The notes: a model not told the origin generated them from the sequence alone. 64,000 nucleotides of DNA from Paenibacillus lacisoli (GCF_030580655.1 NZ_JAUQTB010000002.1:186001-250000), one strand, 5' to 3'; positions 51,794 to 60,690 are shown, numbered from the stretch's first letter. Numbers and translations: made by a program.

Positions 51794-52720
51794 ATGGCTG
51801 CAACATTATCGAGCAGACCAAAGCGCGGACGGCTGGCACGAAGGGAATCATGGCAGGGATACCTGTTTATTTCCCCATGGCTGATCGGCTTGTTCGGCAT
51901 TACGCTGCTTCCCATGCTGTTCTCCCTCTACGGGAGTTTTACAAACTATGATATTACTTCACGTATGGATTTTATCGGCGCTTCCAACTACAACCGCATG
52001 TTCACCCAGGATCCGCTGTTCTGGAAATCGCTCAGCAACACGCTGTTCTATGTACTCTGGATGGTGCCGCTGACGACGATCGGCTCCATTCTGCTTGCCC
52101 TGCTGCTGAACGAAAAACTGGCAGGTATGCGCTTCTTCCGTACGGTATTTTATCTGCCCTCGGTGCTCTCCGGTGTAGGTGTATACTTCCTCTGGATGCA
52201 GCTGCTGAATCCTTCAAGCGGTCTTGTTAATACGATGCTGCAGTGGGTGGGCATCAGCGGGCCAGCCTGGCTGACGGATCCGATGTGGACGAAACCAGCG
52301 GTCATTCTGATGAAAATGTGGAGTGTCGGCGGCGGAATGCTGCTGTATTTGGCAAGTCTCCAGTCCGTACCTTCCCAGCTGTATGAGGCCGCCAAGCTGG
52401 ACGGGGCTTCTCCGCTGCGGCGGTTCTGGCATTTTACGCTGCCCATGATCTCACCGGTTATTTTCTTCGACGTGGTTACAAGCCTCATCGGCGGATTTCA
52501 GGTGTTCCAGGAAGGGTATGTCATGACGGAGAATGGGGACGGTGGACCGATGAGCTCACTGCTCTTCTATAACCTTCATATGTGGCATAAAGCGTTTACT
52601 GTGTTCGATATGGGTTACGCGATGGCTATGGCATGGGTGCTTTTCGCGATTGTATTAGTATTAACGATTCTTAATATGACCTTGTCCAAACGCTGGGTTC
52701 ACTACGAAGGAGGTGAGTGA
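51794..52720 (+). CDS. Sugar ABC transporter permease (MalF/UgpA type)
   Basis: 308 residues, six TM helices, with the cytoplasmic EAA loop (YEAAKLDGASPLRRFWHFTLP) that contacts the ATPase. SD GAAAGGAGC. Its last codons overlap the start of the second permease (TGATG). There is no ATPase gene in the operon; CUT1 systems of Bacillota commonly share an MsmX-type ATPase encoded elsewhere. Confidence 0.92.
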   Translation: MAATLSSRPKRGRLARRESWQGYLFISPWLIGLFGITLLPMLFSLYGSFTNYDITSRMDFIGASNYNRMFTQDPLFWKSLSNTLFYVLWMVPLTTIGSILLALLLNEKLAGMRFFRTVFYLPSVLSGVGVYFLWMQLLNPSSGLVNTMLQWVGISGPAWLTDPMWTKPAVILMKMWSVGGGMLLYLASLQSVPSQLYEAAKLDGASPLRRFWHFTLPMISPVIFFDVVTSLIGGFQVFQEGYVMTENGDGGPMSSLLFYNLHMWHKAFTVFDMGYAMAMAWVLFAIVLVLTILNMTLSKRWVHYEGGE

Positions 52721-53622
52721 TGATGCGCAGTTCTGTAACAGCCCGTGCTTCCGCAGCGCCTTCTTCTACGAGTGCCCGCCGCGGCCAGCTGGTGCGCCGT
52801 CCGTCTGTGCGGACTCTTTTCATTTACGCACTGCTGCTTGCAGGAACCGTCCTGTTCCTGCTGCCGCTCTGGTGGATGATCTCCACCTCACTGAAATCCA
52901 TGCCGGAGATCGCCCAGTATCCGCCTACCTTTGTTCCGCAGCAGGTTCATTGGGATAACTACATCCGGACATGGCAGGCAGCCCCATTTACTCGTTACAC
53001 GCTGAACACTTTGATGCTGACCTTCTTTGCTGTCACTGGTAATGTACTGGTTAACTCCTTCGTAGCTTACGGCTTTGCCAAAATCCGCTTCAGCGGCAAA
53101 AAAATATGGTTTGCCGTCCTGCTTGCAACGATGATGATTCCGGGATTTGTTACATTGATCCCCCAATACGTGCTGTTCTCGAAGCTGAATCTGGTCGGTA
53201 CCTATTATCCTATTATTATTCCGCAGTTTCTTGGAAGTGCCTTTTATATTTTCATGCTGCGCCAGTTCTATCTGTCGATCCCGAACGAGCTGAGTGAAGC
53301 GGCTAAGATTGACGGTGCCAGCCACCTGAGAATTTGGCTGAGAGTCGTGCTTCCATTATCCAAACCGGCTCTGGCGGCTATAGCCATCTTCGCTTTTAAC
53401 GGGGCTTGGAACGATTTTCTCGGGCCGCTGCTGTATGTCAGCGATGAATCACTCTACACCCTTCAGATCGGCCTGCAGACGTTCCGCGGGACGATGCAGA
53501 CCCAGTGGAATTACCTGATGGAAGGATCTGTACTGGTGCTGGTGCCGGTCATCGTACTTTTCTTTATTTTTCAGAAATACTTTATTCAGGGAATGAATCT
53601 GACAGCAGGGACTAAAGGCTAA
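52720..53622 (+). CDS. Sugar ABC transporter permease (MalG/UgpE type)
   Basis: 300 residues from the chosen ATG. An Ala/Ser/Arg-rich cytoplasmic N-terminus (about 1-30) precedes six TM helices; the EAA loop is SEAAKIDGASHLRIWLRVVLP. ATG at 52720 overlaps the previous stop (TGATG) and has AAGGAGG six bases upstream; GTG at 52717 and ATG at 52723 are alternatives. Last gene of the operon, with a strong terminator about 60 bases on. Confidence 0.92.
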   Translation: MMRSSVTARASAAPSSTSARRGQLVRRPSVRTLFIYALLLAGTVLFLLPLWWMISTSLKSMPEIAQYPPTFVPQQVHWDNYIRTWQAAPFTRYTLNTLMLTFFAVTGNVLVNSFVAYGFAKIRFSGKKIWFAVLLATMMIPGFVTLIPQYVLFSKLNLVGTYYPIIIPQFLGSAFYIFMLRQFYLSIPNELSEAAKIDGASHLRIWLRVVLPLSKPALAAIAIFAFNGAWNDFLGPLLYVSDESLYTLQIGLQTFRGTMQTQWNYLMEGSVLVLVPVIVLFFIFQKYFIQGMNLTAGTKG

Positions 53623-53683
53623 TACTCGATCCTATTTAATAACATTTGATGAAGAGATTCTAAGGTTTGTACGCCGCAGCATG

Positions 53684-53720
53684 TACCCGTTCGACCTCTC
53701 GGTCACGGGTATTTTTTTTA
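53684..53720 (+). terminator. Terminator of sugar ABC operon
   Basis: ACCCGT and ACGGGT arms with inner GACC/GGTC, followed by A and eight or nine T. Confidence 0.88.
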
Positions 53721-53732
53721 TATTCAGACACG

Positions 53733-53771
53733 AAAAAACCGGCTCATAGTGAGTTCACTATGAAACCGGTT
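53733..53771 (-). terminator. Terminator of Csp-like gene
   Basis: AACCGG pairs with CCGGTT around TCATAGTG/CACTATGA; followed on the minus strand by TTTTTT. 24 bases past the stop. Confidence 0.85.
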
Positions 53772-53795
53772 GGATCATTCTGTACCTGTCAGCTG

Positions 53796-54131
53796 TTAAG
53801 CTGCCATGTGACGGCAAATGTCTGCACAGCGTCTGCATGCTTCCGCACATTGCTTGCAATGTTCATGCTCATGTTTGCCGCATTCTTCAGCACACGCCTC
53901 ACAGGCCTTAGCGCACAGCTCACAGATTTCAGCTGCAAATTGAGTACCCCGGCTGAGTGCTTCAGCAGCAAATGAACAAATCTCTGCGCATTCACGATCA
54001 AGCCGGATACAATCGCGCAGCATGGCAAGGTCATATTCCTTCAGACTCGCTACATAACATCTGTTGCATGCGTTCATACACTCCAGACAAGCATCAATAC
54101 ACTCCTGCATGGAATTACTGGTCATATTCAT
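53796..54131 (-). CDS. Four-helix-bundle copper-binding protein (Csp/YhjQ-like, DUF326)
   Basis: 111 residues with a very high Cys content arranged on helices (CIDACLECMNACNRCY, CELCAKACEACAEEC, CKQCAEACRRCADIC) and a His-rich loop (HEHEHC). This is the pattern of cytosolic Csp copper-storage proteins, in which Cys line the inside of a four-helix bundle and bind many Cu(I). No signal peptide from the chosen ATG at 54131, which has GGGAGG; the frame extends 27 codons upstream without SD. It is next to a COG0523 metallochaperone gene, which suggests a metal-homeostasis pair. Confidence 0.85.
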   Translation of the reverse strand: MNMTSNSMQECIDACLECMNACNRCYVASLKEYDLAMLRDCIRLDRECAEICSFAAEALSRGTQFAAEICELCAKACEACAEECGKHEHEHCKQCAEACRRCADICRHMAA

Positions 54132-54239
54132 TGTAATTACCTCCCGTAGGTTAAGCTGATCTGGTATTGTATTACCCATACGGAAGGGAAGTTGAAACAT
54201 TTTAATATCCAATATATTACATATTAATGAACAGCGGTG

Positions 54240-55265
54240 TTAGTTATCCCTGGCCTCTTGCTCCAGCTCTAATAATTGTGCCCGGATCTGCTGCTGGTCA
54301 AAATGTTCACCGATAAATACAGCTACATCCGGAACCGGCTTCTGCGGATTGATCTTCATAAAGTCCGAAGCTCTGTAAGCGTATTGAAACAGATATCTTC
54401 CCGATGTGTCGCTGAACGTCAGCACCCCTTTGGCACGATATACATCACGGGGAAGACCGGCAATAAGGGCTTCAAACGCTTCGCTGTTGACAGGGACTTC
54501 AAAGTAGTGAGTATAAACCATCACATGACTGTGGGAGGCATTCAGCACCTTGAATGGGCTCGATGGAGGCTCCGCCTGCTCCTCTTCCTGATGTTTTTCA
54601 GAAGTTTCCCGAACCGGCCGCGCCCACGGTGTGCCGTTATCTCCGGAGCCATTTAGACTGTCCTCAAACCAAGCCATCACTTCCCTGGACTTACAGCGGA
54701 CTGCCGGATACACGGCTGCATGCGGATTCCACCGATTCAGCAGCGCCCCCAGCTCCGTGAGCTCCTCCGAAGTCACCCGATCCTGTTTATTCAAAATCAG
54801 TATGGAGGCACAGCGGATCTGGTCCTGCATCAGGCGATATGTTTTGCCCTTCTGATCCCGGTATAACCCAAGCAGATGAGCAGCGTCCACGACCGTAACC
54901 AGCGGCTTCAGATCCATTCTCATAAATAACGAAGTTTCCGTTATTCCATCCAGAATCTCCATAGGATTGGCAGCGCCGGTAGCCTCAATAATAATGACAT
55001 CAGGATGTTCGCTGTCAATCAGCTCAGCCAGCTGCATACCCAGATCCTCTCGTCCCGAGCAGCAGATACAGCCGCCCAGCACTTCTGTCATCGGAACATC
55101 TGCATCAACGGCCAGACCATCAAGGTTGACCTCCCCCAGTTCATTCATGATGATGGCAGGCTTAAGCCCTGCCTGCTTCAATGTGGTGATCCACTGCTCC
55201 AGCAGTGTCGTCTTTCCGCTCCCCAGAAAACCGGAGAGCACGTATACGGGTGTTGCTTTTTCCAC
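54240..55265 (-). CDS. COG0523 (CobW/ZigA-type) G3E metallochaperone GTPase
   Basis: 341 residues. Walker A GFLGSGKTT, the metal-binding CxCC motif in GGCICC, Walker B DVIIIEATG, and the NKQD guanine motif (ILNKQDRV), followed by the CobW C-terminal domain (RAKGVLTFSD...YLFQYAY). Such proteins deliver zinc, cobalt or other metals to target proteins. The linker near 235-260 is unusually acidic/proline-rich. GTG start at 55265 has CAGGAGG; the longer frame upstream has a hydrophobic stretch that is probably non-coding. Divergent from moaB across about 115 bases. No obvious Zur box seen. Confidence 0.87.
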   Translation of the reverse strand: MEKATPVYVLSGFLGSGKTTLLEQWITTLKQAGLKPAIIMNELGEVNLDGLAVDADVPMTEVLGGCICCSGREDLGMQLAELIDSEHPDVIIIEATGAANPMEILDGITETSLFMRMDLKPLVTVVDAAHLLGLYRDQKGKTYRLMQDQIRCASILILNKQDRVTSEELTELGALLNRWNPHAAVYPAVRCKSREVMAWFEDSLNGSGDNGTPWARPVRETSEKHQEEEQAEPPSSPFKVLNASHSHVMVYTHYFEVPVNSEAFEALIAGLPRDVYRAKGVLTFSDTSGRYLFQYAYRASDFMKINPQKPVPDVAVFIGEHFDQQQIRAQLLELEQEARDN

Positions 55266-55382
55266 GCTGTCGTTCCTCCTGTTTATTAAAACTCGAGATT
55301 TTAATACAATGAATAATATATATAGTGAACAAACAAACAGACAGCATCCTAAGTACAAGTACAAGCCACCAGGAGGTCATAC

Positions 55383-55898
55383 ATGATGAATAGTGTTGAG
55401 CAGCACCGGCAGGAGGCACCACAGCAGGTCAACTGTATGGTCGTTACGGTGTCCGATACCCGCACAGCCGAGAATGATAAAGGCGGACAGCTCATTCTGG
55501 AGCTGCTGCAGGAAGCCGGATACACCGTTGCGGATTACGTCATCGTCCGGGACGAGCCGGAGAGTATCAGTAATCTTATCCAGCATGCCGCTGAGCGGCC
55601 TGAAGTTGAAGCTGTCCTCCTGACTGGAGGCACAGGTATCGCTCCCAGAGATACGACTTATGAAGCGGTCGCCGGGCTGCTGGAGAAGGAAATGCCCGGA
55701 TTCGGTGAGATCTTCCGTATGCTCAGCTTCACCGAAGATATCGGATCTGCAGCCATTCTAAGCCGGGCTATCGCGGGTACAATCGGCCGTACAGCTGTCT
55801 TCTCCATGCCTGGCTCAACTGGAGCCGTCCGTCTGGCTATGACCCGTTTGATCCTCCCTGAATTACGCCATGTCATGCGAGAGCTTTACAAAGACTAA
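55383..55898 (+). CDS. moaB: Molybdenum cofactor biosynthesis protein MoaB/MogA family
   Basis: 171 residues of the MoaB/MogA fold with VTVSDTRT near the N-terminus, GGTGIAPRDTT (molybdopterin-binding loop) and FSMPGSTGAVRLAM near the C-terminus. It adenylylates molybdopterin in cofactor assembly. SD CAGGAGGTC before tandem ATG codons. Other Moa genes are not in the window. It converges on the reductase gene with only 15 bases between stop codons and no terminator hairpin. Confidence 0.9.
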   Translation: MMNSVEQHRQEAPQQVNCMVVTVSDTRTAENDKGGQLILELLQEAGYTVADYVIVRDEPESISNLIQHAAERPEVEAVLLTGGTGIAPRDTTYEAVAGLLEKEMPGFGEIFRMLSFTEDIGSAAILSRAIAGTIGRTAVFSMPGSTGAVRLAMTRLILPELRHVMRELYKD

Positions 55899-55913
55899 AG
55901 TGAATCGTTCTGA

Positions 55914-56936
55914 TCAATCGTTAATACGTACGACCGTTCTGCCTGCAGCCTGGCCTTGCAGAATAGCCGCCAGCACATCAGGCAGTTCGGAGAGTGTAAC
56001 TTCCTGAATTCCGAGCTCCAATAATTTAACGGGCTTCCACGCCTCCGCCAGCTTGTTCCAGATTTCAGAACGAAGCGGCATCGGACAGTAGACAGAGTCA
56101 ATCCCCTGCAAGCGGACACCGCGCAGAATGAACGGAAAGACCGTTGCATCAAAGCTTCCGCCGCCAGTCAAGCCGGACAGCGCAAGGATACCGCCATACT
56201 GCAGGCGTTTCAAATGCTCGGCGGTGGCAGGTCCTCCTACAGGATCTACAATACCGGCCCATTGTGTTTTAGCTAAGGCTCCCTTACTGACTGCCTGTGC
56301 TTCTTCGCGGGAAATAACATGGGCTGCCCCCAGCGATTTCAGCAGCGCTGTCTGAGTTTCGGCCTTTCCGGTGGAAGCTGTTACCTCAAATCCAAGCCGG
56401 CTCAGAATGGCGACGGCTGTGCTGCCGACACCGCCGGTCGCTCCCGTTACTAGAATAGGGCCGCTCTCCGGTGCAAGCCCCTGATCCAGCAGGCTGTGAA
56501 CAGACAAGGCGGCTGTGAATCCCGCTGTGCCCACGGCCATTGCTACCTTGGCACTAAGTCCTTCAGGCAGGCGAACCAGCCAGTCCCCCTGAACCCGCGC
56601 GTACTGGCTGTAGCCTCCAAAGTGGGAGACACCCAGCTCATAACCGGTACAGAGAACCTGGTCACCAGGTGCATATCGGGCATCCCGGGATTCCACTACT
56701 TCACCCGCCAGATCAATCCCTGGAATAAATGGATATGAGCGAACTATTTTCCCGTCGGCTGTGCCGGCTAGTCCATCCTTATAATTTACACTGGAATACG
56801 TAACACGGACCAAGACATTACCTTCAGGAAGGAAGTCTGGCGTTACCTGCTCCAAGCCTGTCCGGAATCCCTGTTCATCATTTCGTACTATAAATGCTTC
56901 AAATGCTGCTGCAAATGCTTCAAATGCTGCTGCCAT
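55914..56936 (-). CDS. YhdH/YhfP family zinc-less quinone/acrylyl-CoA reductase
   Basis: 340-residue medium-chain reductase without zinc ligands. SSVNYKDGLA, GIDLAGEV and the cofactor motif VTGATGGVGSTAVA identify the YhdH/AcuI family, which uses NADPH to reduce acrylyl-CoA or quinones. ATG at 56936 has GGAGG nine bases upstream; ATG at 56945 directly abuts the SD. The N-terminus carries a 7-residue tandem duplication (AAAFEAF twice) from a 21-bp DNA repeat that the family normally lacks. Confidence 0.88.
   Translation of the reverse strand: MAAAFEAFAAAFEAFIVRNDEQGFRTGLEQVTPDFLPEGNVLVRVTYSSVNYKDGLAGTADGKIVRSYPFIPGIDLAGEVVESRDARYAPGDQVLCTGYELGVSHFGGYSQYARVQGDWLVRLPEGLSAKVAMAVGTAGFTAALSVHSLLDQGLAPESGPILVTGATGGVGSTAVAILSRLGFEVTASTGKAETQTALLKSLGAAHVISREEAQAVSKGALAKTQWAGIVDPVGGPATAEHLKRLQYGGILALSGLTGGGSFDATVFPFILRGVRLQGIDSVYCPMPLRSEIWNKLAEAWKPVKLLELGIQEVTLSELPDVLAAILQGQAAGRTVVRIND
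56892..56933. repeat. 21-bp perfect tandem duplication in the reductase gene
   Basis: AAATGCTTCAAATGCTGCTG plus C, twice in a row (56892-56912 and 56913-56933), in frame near the start codon. Probably a recent slippage event; copy number may vary between strains. Confidence 0.9.
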
Positions 56937-57100
56937 TTCGGTCATCCTCCTTTTAAGTGCCGCCTGTCAGCCTGCAATCCGTCCCGATCTGTCGAACGAA
57001 TACGATTCCGATCAGCTCATGACGTTTTCTGCGCTTTCCCGAGAAATAATTACCCGTTTTCTTCCTTCATCATAACGGCAGCCGGGTTCATGAACTATGC

Positions 57101-57143
57101 AAAAAGGCACGGAAACGCCGGCTGCCCGTCTTTTCCGTGCCTT
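57101..57143 (-). terminator. Terminator of the NAD-salvage operon
   Basis: AAGGCACGGAAA pairs with TTTCCGTGCCTT; TTTTT follows on the minus strand. Immediately after the pncB stop. Confidence 0.88.
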
Positions 57144-57147
57144 CCTT

Positions 57148-58599
57148 CTATTCCTCTGCAGGCATATATTCATCCAGCATCTTCTGCTTCAGTTCCCATG
57201 CCTTCTGACTGATGTTTACCCTGTAGATCTCCGGATTCAGCTTACGCTGGTACTCCGGCCAGAACTGGCCCAGCTGCTCAAGGTGATACGCCCGGATCTC
57301 ATCCAGCGTCGGCAGCTGATAAACCTGCTTGCCCTCAACAAAGATAGGTTCAAGCATTGAGATCGCCTCGTAATTCTCTACATATCGCTTCAGGTAAGGA
57401 TGGAGCGGGTTAAACAGCTTCAGCCGTTCTCCATTGCGTGGACGCTCCTCCTCAGGGAAGCATATATAGTCGGCGATGGACTTGTTCGTCTTCTTGTCGA
57501 TAATCCGGTAGACATCCTTCTTGCCTGGTGTTGTTACCTTCTCAGGATTTCCCGAGATTTTGATCGTCGGCTTCATCTGTCCGTTGACCTCACGCTCGAC
57601 GAGCTTGTAAACCCCGCCCAGCGAAGGCTGATCGGATGCGGTAATGAGCTGGGTGCCGACGCCCCAGACGTCGATGCGGGCTCCCTGAGCTTTGAGGTTG
57701 AAAATCGTATTCTCATCCAGATCATTCGATGCGACAATCTGCACATAATCCAGTCCGGCTTCATCCAGCATTTTGCGTGCCTGGATGGAGAGGTATGCAA
57801 GGTCACCGGAATCCAGACGGATGGCATTCATTCGCTTCCCTTGCTCTTCGAGCATTTTACCTGTACGGATTGCATGTGGAACACCGCTTCCCAACGTATC
57901 AAAGGTGTCAACAAGCAGGGTAACCTGATCAGGCAGAACTTTGGCATAGGCATCGAACGCTTCCTGTTCAGTCATAAAGCTCTGCACCCAGGAATGGGCA
58001 TGTGTCCCTTTCGTAGGGATGCCAAAGCGTTCGCCTGCCAGCATATTGGACGTCGCATCAAAGCCGGCGACATATGCCGCTCTCGCCCCCCAGATGGCAG
58101 CATCCGCCTCCTGGGCGCGACGGGTACCAAACTCCAGCAGCGTGTCACCATCCGCCACCTGTTTGATGCGGGAAGCCTTCGTCGCAATGAGCGTCTGATA
58201 GTTCATGAAGTTAAGCAATGCCGTCTCAACCAGCTGGGTCTCAAAAATCGTTCCTTCCACGCGAACCAGCGGCTCGTTCGGGAACACGACAGCCCCTTCC
58301 TTCATGGAATGAATGGTCCCCCGGAATGTGAATTGGCGCAGCAGCTCCAGAAACTGAGGATCATACTGTTCTTCCTGTTCGGACAAATAGCGGATATCCT
58401 CTTCCGTGAAGCGGAGATTGGCGACATAGTCGACGATCCGCTCCAGACCTGCGAATACGGCGTAGCCGTTTCCGAAAGGCAGCTTGCGGAAATAAGCCTC
58501 GAATACTGCCTGATGGTCATGCGAGCCGTTAGCCCAGTGGGCGTACATCATGTTAATTTGGTATTTATCCGTATGTAAAGCCAGACTGGTTGTCTGCAT
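57148..58599 (-). CDS. pncB: Nicotinate phosphoribosyltransferase
   Basis: Converts nicotinate and PRPP to nicotinate mononucleotide, the committed step of NAD salvage. 483 residues. Family segments: LHTDKYQINMMYAHW, FGTRRAQEADAAIWGARAAYVAGF (shown in part as FGTRRAQEADAA), TKGTHAHSWVQSF and LVDTFDTLGSG, IRLDSGDL. ATG at 58599 has AAGGAGAGG; the longer frame has no SD. It is the last gene of the operon with the Nudix regulator and pncA, 76 bases after pncA. Confidence 0.93.
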   Translation of the reverse strand: MQTTSLALHTDKYQINMMYAHWANGSHDHQAVFEAYFRKLPFGNGYAVFAGLERIVDYVANLRFTEEDIRYLSEQEEQYDPQFLELLRQFTFRGTIHSMKEGAVVFPNEPLVRVEGTIFETQLVETALLNFMNYQTLIATKASRIKQVADGDTLLEFGTRRAQEADAAIWGARAAYVAGFDATSNMLAGERFGIPTKGTHAHSWVQSFMTEQEAFDAYAKVLPDQVTLLVDTFDTLGSGVPHAIRTGKMLEEQGKRMNAIRLDSGDLAYLSIQARKMLDEAGLDYVQIVASNDLDENTIFNLKAQGARIDVWGVGTQLITASDQPSLGGVYKLVEREVNGQMKPTIKISGNPEKVTTPGKKDVYRIIDKKTNKSIADYICFPEEERPRNGERLKLFNPLHPYLKRYVENYEAISMLEPIFVEGKQVYQLPTLDEIRAYHLEQLGQFWPEYQRKLNPEIYRVNISQKAWELKQKMLDEYMPAEE

Positions 58600-58675
58600 C
58601 GTTATCAACCTCTCCTTCATTCATTGGCCATTGGCCGGGATGTCCCGCAGGCTGGCTGGATCTTAGGTGATCCTT

Positions 58676-59230
58676 TCAGCTCGTTTCTTGGGATGCCTTA
58701 AGAACATTAGCCCCCAGACTGCTCTTAAAATGACCCAGGGCCCATTCATGTCCTGCCTGATTGAAGCTGGCTACAGCATCTTCATAGACGGTAATGCCAT
58801 AGCCTTTGTTATAAGCATCCACTGCGGTATGAAGCACACAGATATCCGTGCATACACCAACCAGCACCAGTTCCTGAATTCCGCGCTCACGAAGTTTCAG
58901 TTCGAGGTCCGTCCCGCAAAAAGCACTGTACCGCGTCTTATCCATCCAATAAATCCGGCTCTTGTTCTGCTCATATACCGTATCCAGCTTGCCGAAGAGA
59001 CGTCGTCCTTCCGTACCCCGGATATTATGCGAAGGAAAAAGCTTCGTCTCCGGATGATAAGGATCATTCGCTTCATGCAGATCAACGGCCATGACGACCA
59101 GGTCACCGTTTTCAATAAAATTCTGGGTAAGCTCAGCGATGGTGTCCTGCAGCAAAACTGCAGGCTCTCCCACCGGAAGACTTCCATCCATGAAATCGTT
59201 GGTATAGTCAATAACTATCAATGCCTTCAT
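58676..59230 (-). CDS. pncA: Nicotinamidase / isochorismatase family
   Basis: Deamidates nicotinamide to nicotinate, feeding PncB. 184 residues from the ATG at 59230 (SD GGGGAGAG). Catalytic triad Asp8 (VIDYTNDF), Lys98 (WMDKTRYSAF) and Cys127 (VGVCTDICV), and the metal-site Asp50/His52 (AVDLHEAND). The open frame runs much further upstream but that part overlaps the regulator gene and is a shadow. Middle gene of the NAD-salvage operon. Confidence 0.92.
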   Translation of the reverse strand: MKALIVIDYTNDFMDGSLPVGEPAVLLQDTIAELTQNFIENGDLVVMAVDLHEANDPYHPETKLFPSHNIRGTEGRRLFGKLDTVYEQNKSRIYWMDKTRYSAFCGTDLELKLRERGIQELVLVGVCTDICVLHTAVDAYNKGYGITVYEDAVASFNQAGHEWALGHFKSSLGANVLKASQETS

Positions 59231-59270
59231 GACAATCTCTCCCCTGCGATAGGATTCAGTCTCAGACAAA

Positions 59271-60065
59271 TCAGGTATAGATGGATAATCTCGGCACCAG
59301 ATCGGTAAACCGGTACAGCTGGGCAGGCCGCTGTGAATATTGATTGGAGCTGAGCGGCTTGCCGTTCTCATCGCGGACCTCTTCGATGATCCCCTGTCTG
59401 CTGCGGGTGGATGTGATCTTGCGGATAAAGTTAGGCTCCTCAAAGTCCGGCACCACGCTCTGAATAACCTGATACAGCTCACTTAACGTAAAATGGCGCG
59501 GAAGGAACTGTTTTGCAATCGTGGTCTCCAGCATCTGGTACTGAATGCGCTGGTAAGCATCTGCAATAATATCATGGTGGTCAAAAGCCAAATCCAGCTC
59601 TTCTAAGGCTTCCTTTACCGTGAATAAACCAACCTCGGAGGCATCATCGGCTGCCTGCCTATGCTCAAGCATCCACTCCTCCACCAGGGCGAAGAAGGCA
59701 TGGGAGATAATCCAGCCCCGCGGATCGCGCCCCGGCTTGCTGTATACGCCCAGATATTCCAGATGTCCTCCGTCCACACCGGTCTCCTCCATCAGTTCAC
59801 GCTTGGCTGCTCCGTACATGGATTCATTCACATTACAGAAACCGCCGGGAAGAGCCCATTTGCCTGCAAACGGCCAGCGTCTGCGCTTGATCAGCATCAC
59901 CTTCAGTTCACGGATTGGAAGCGTCTTCGTGACGGTCTTGCGCTCTCGCTTCGTTAAGGTGAACATGACGATATCGGCAGGCGCGCCATCTGGTGTCCGG
60001 TATTTCTTGATATCATAAGCCGCTTTCTGCTTCTCTTCCTCATTCTCATTCTCTAAATAGCTCAT
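59271..60065 (-). CDS. Nudix hydrolase fused to winged helix, NrtR-like
   Basis: 264 residues. Nudix domain (about 30-165) with an intact Nudix box GGFCNVNESMYGAAKREL followed by MEETGV, and a C-terminal winged helix (about 175-250, LPRHFTLSELYQVIQS, then NFIRKITSTR) as in NrtR, the ADP-ribose-sensing repressor of NAD genes. Because the Nudix box is intact it may also be an active ADP-ribose pyrophosphatase. First gene of the operon with pncA (40-base gap) and pncB, which fits control of NAD salvage. Start uncertain: ATG at 60065 has GGTGAT in front; ATG at 60077 is possible. Confidence 0.83.
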   Translation of the reverse strand: MSYLENENEEEKQKAAYDIKKYRTPDGAPADIVMFTLTKRERKTVTKTLPIRELKVMLIKRRRWPFAGKWALPGGFCNVNESMYGAAKRELMEETGVDGGHLEYLGVYSKPGRDPRGWIISHAFFALVEEWMLEHRQAADDASEVGLFTVKEALEELDLAFDHHDIIADAYQRIQYQMLETTIAKQFLPRHFTLSELYQVIQSVVPDFEEPNFIRKITSTRSRQGIIEEVRDENGKPLSSNQYSQRPAQLYRFTDLVPRLSIYT

Positions 60066-60078
60066 CAGCATCACCATA

Positions 60079-60129
60079 TTTAATATCGTATTGATAATCT
60101 CATTATGACGTATTAAATGAGTTTGTCAA
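60079..60129 (-). promoter_or_regulatory. Promoter and operator candidate of the NAD-salvage operon
   Basis: TTGACA (60129-60124) with ATAATG/TAATGA 17-18 bases on. TTTAATATCGT (60079-60089) and ACGTATTAAA (60108-60117) form an interrupted inverted repeat over the -10 and start site, suited to a dimeric repressor such as the NrtR-like product. Confidence 0.55.
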
Positions 60130-60162
60130 GTTTTTCACGTAGTAGACGGCATAAATCTCTGT

Positions 60163-60573
60163 TTAGGATTGAGCCGGTGGTTTGATCACACGGAAAGATC
60201 CTGTCGCCATACAGCCAAGTGTACCCGCAGCATCATGAACAAAAGCTTCAGCTGTAAGGCTCCGTCCCGCCATATGCACGACCTTGGCGGTAACTGTCAA
60301 TTCTCCTTTTCGCATAGGGGACAGGTAGTGAACATTGAGATTGGTGGTAACACAGGCGTCCACCTTCTTCGCTGCCGTCGCTACCATCCCCATCGCCTGA
60401 TCCATCAGGGAAGACAGAACCCCGCCATGTACAATCCCCATAGAGTTCGTATGATGCTCATCCGCCGTCAATCCGATCTTGACCTCCTGTTCGGTTGCGC
60501 TAATCAGCCGGCAGCCCAAATATCCCCAGAAACGCTCTTGTCCTTCTTCGACCATGGTGTGCAAAATATCCAT
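60163..60573 (-). CDS. PaaI-type hotdog thioesterase
   Basis: 136-residue single hotdog domain with HGGVLSSLMDQAMGM, the PaaI/YbgC-like active-site helix (HGG and Asp), and strand NLNVHYLSPMRKGEL. It hydrolyses an acyl- or aryl-CoA thioester. Substrate unknown. SD GGAGGG. Monocistronic. Confidence 0.88.
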   Translation of the reverse strand: MDILHTMVEEGQERFWGYLGCRLISATEQEVKIGLTADEHHTNSMGIVHGGVLSSLMDQAMGMVATAAKKVDACVTTNLNVHYLSPMRKGELTVTAKVVHMAGRSLTAEAFVHDAAGTLGCMATGSFRVIKPPAQS

Positions 60574-60653
60574 CCTTATGTTTCCCTCCGTCTATTCGTA
60601 TAATGTACCCGAATCCCTAGTATTCGGAATCATGATGCTGAATTTGATGCAGC

Positions 60654-60685
60654 AAAAAGGTGCGGAAGATCTCTCCGCACCTGTT
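60654..60685 (-). terminator. Terminator after miaB-ricA
   Basis: AGGTGCGGA-GATCTC-TCCGCACCT hairpin followed by TTTTT on the minus strand, just past the ricA stop. Confidence 0.88.
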
Positions 60686-60690
60686 TCGGC

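Noticed and set aside
57400..58578. 392-codon open frame on the plus strand
   Set aside because: Lies wholly antisense to pncB, whose family motifs are unmistakable; no SD and atypical composition.
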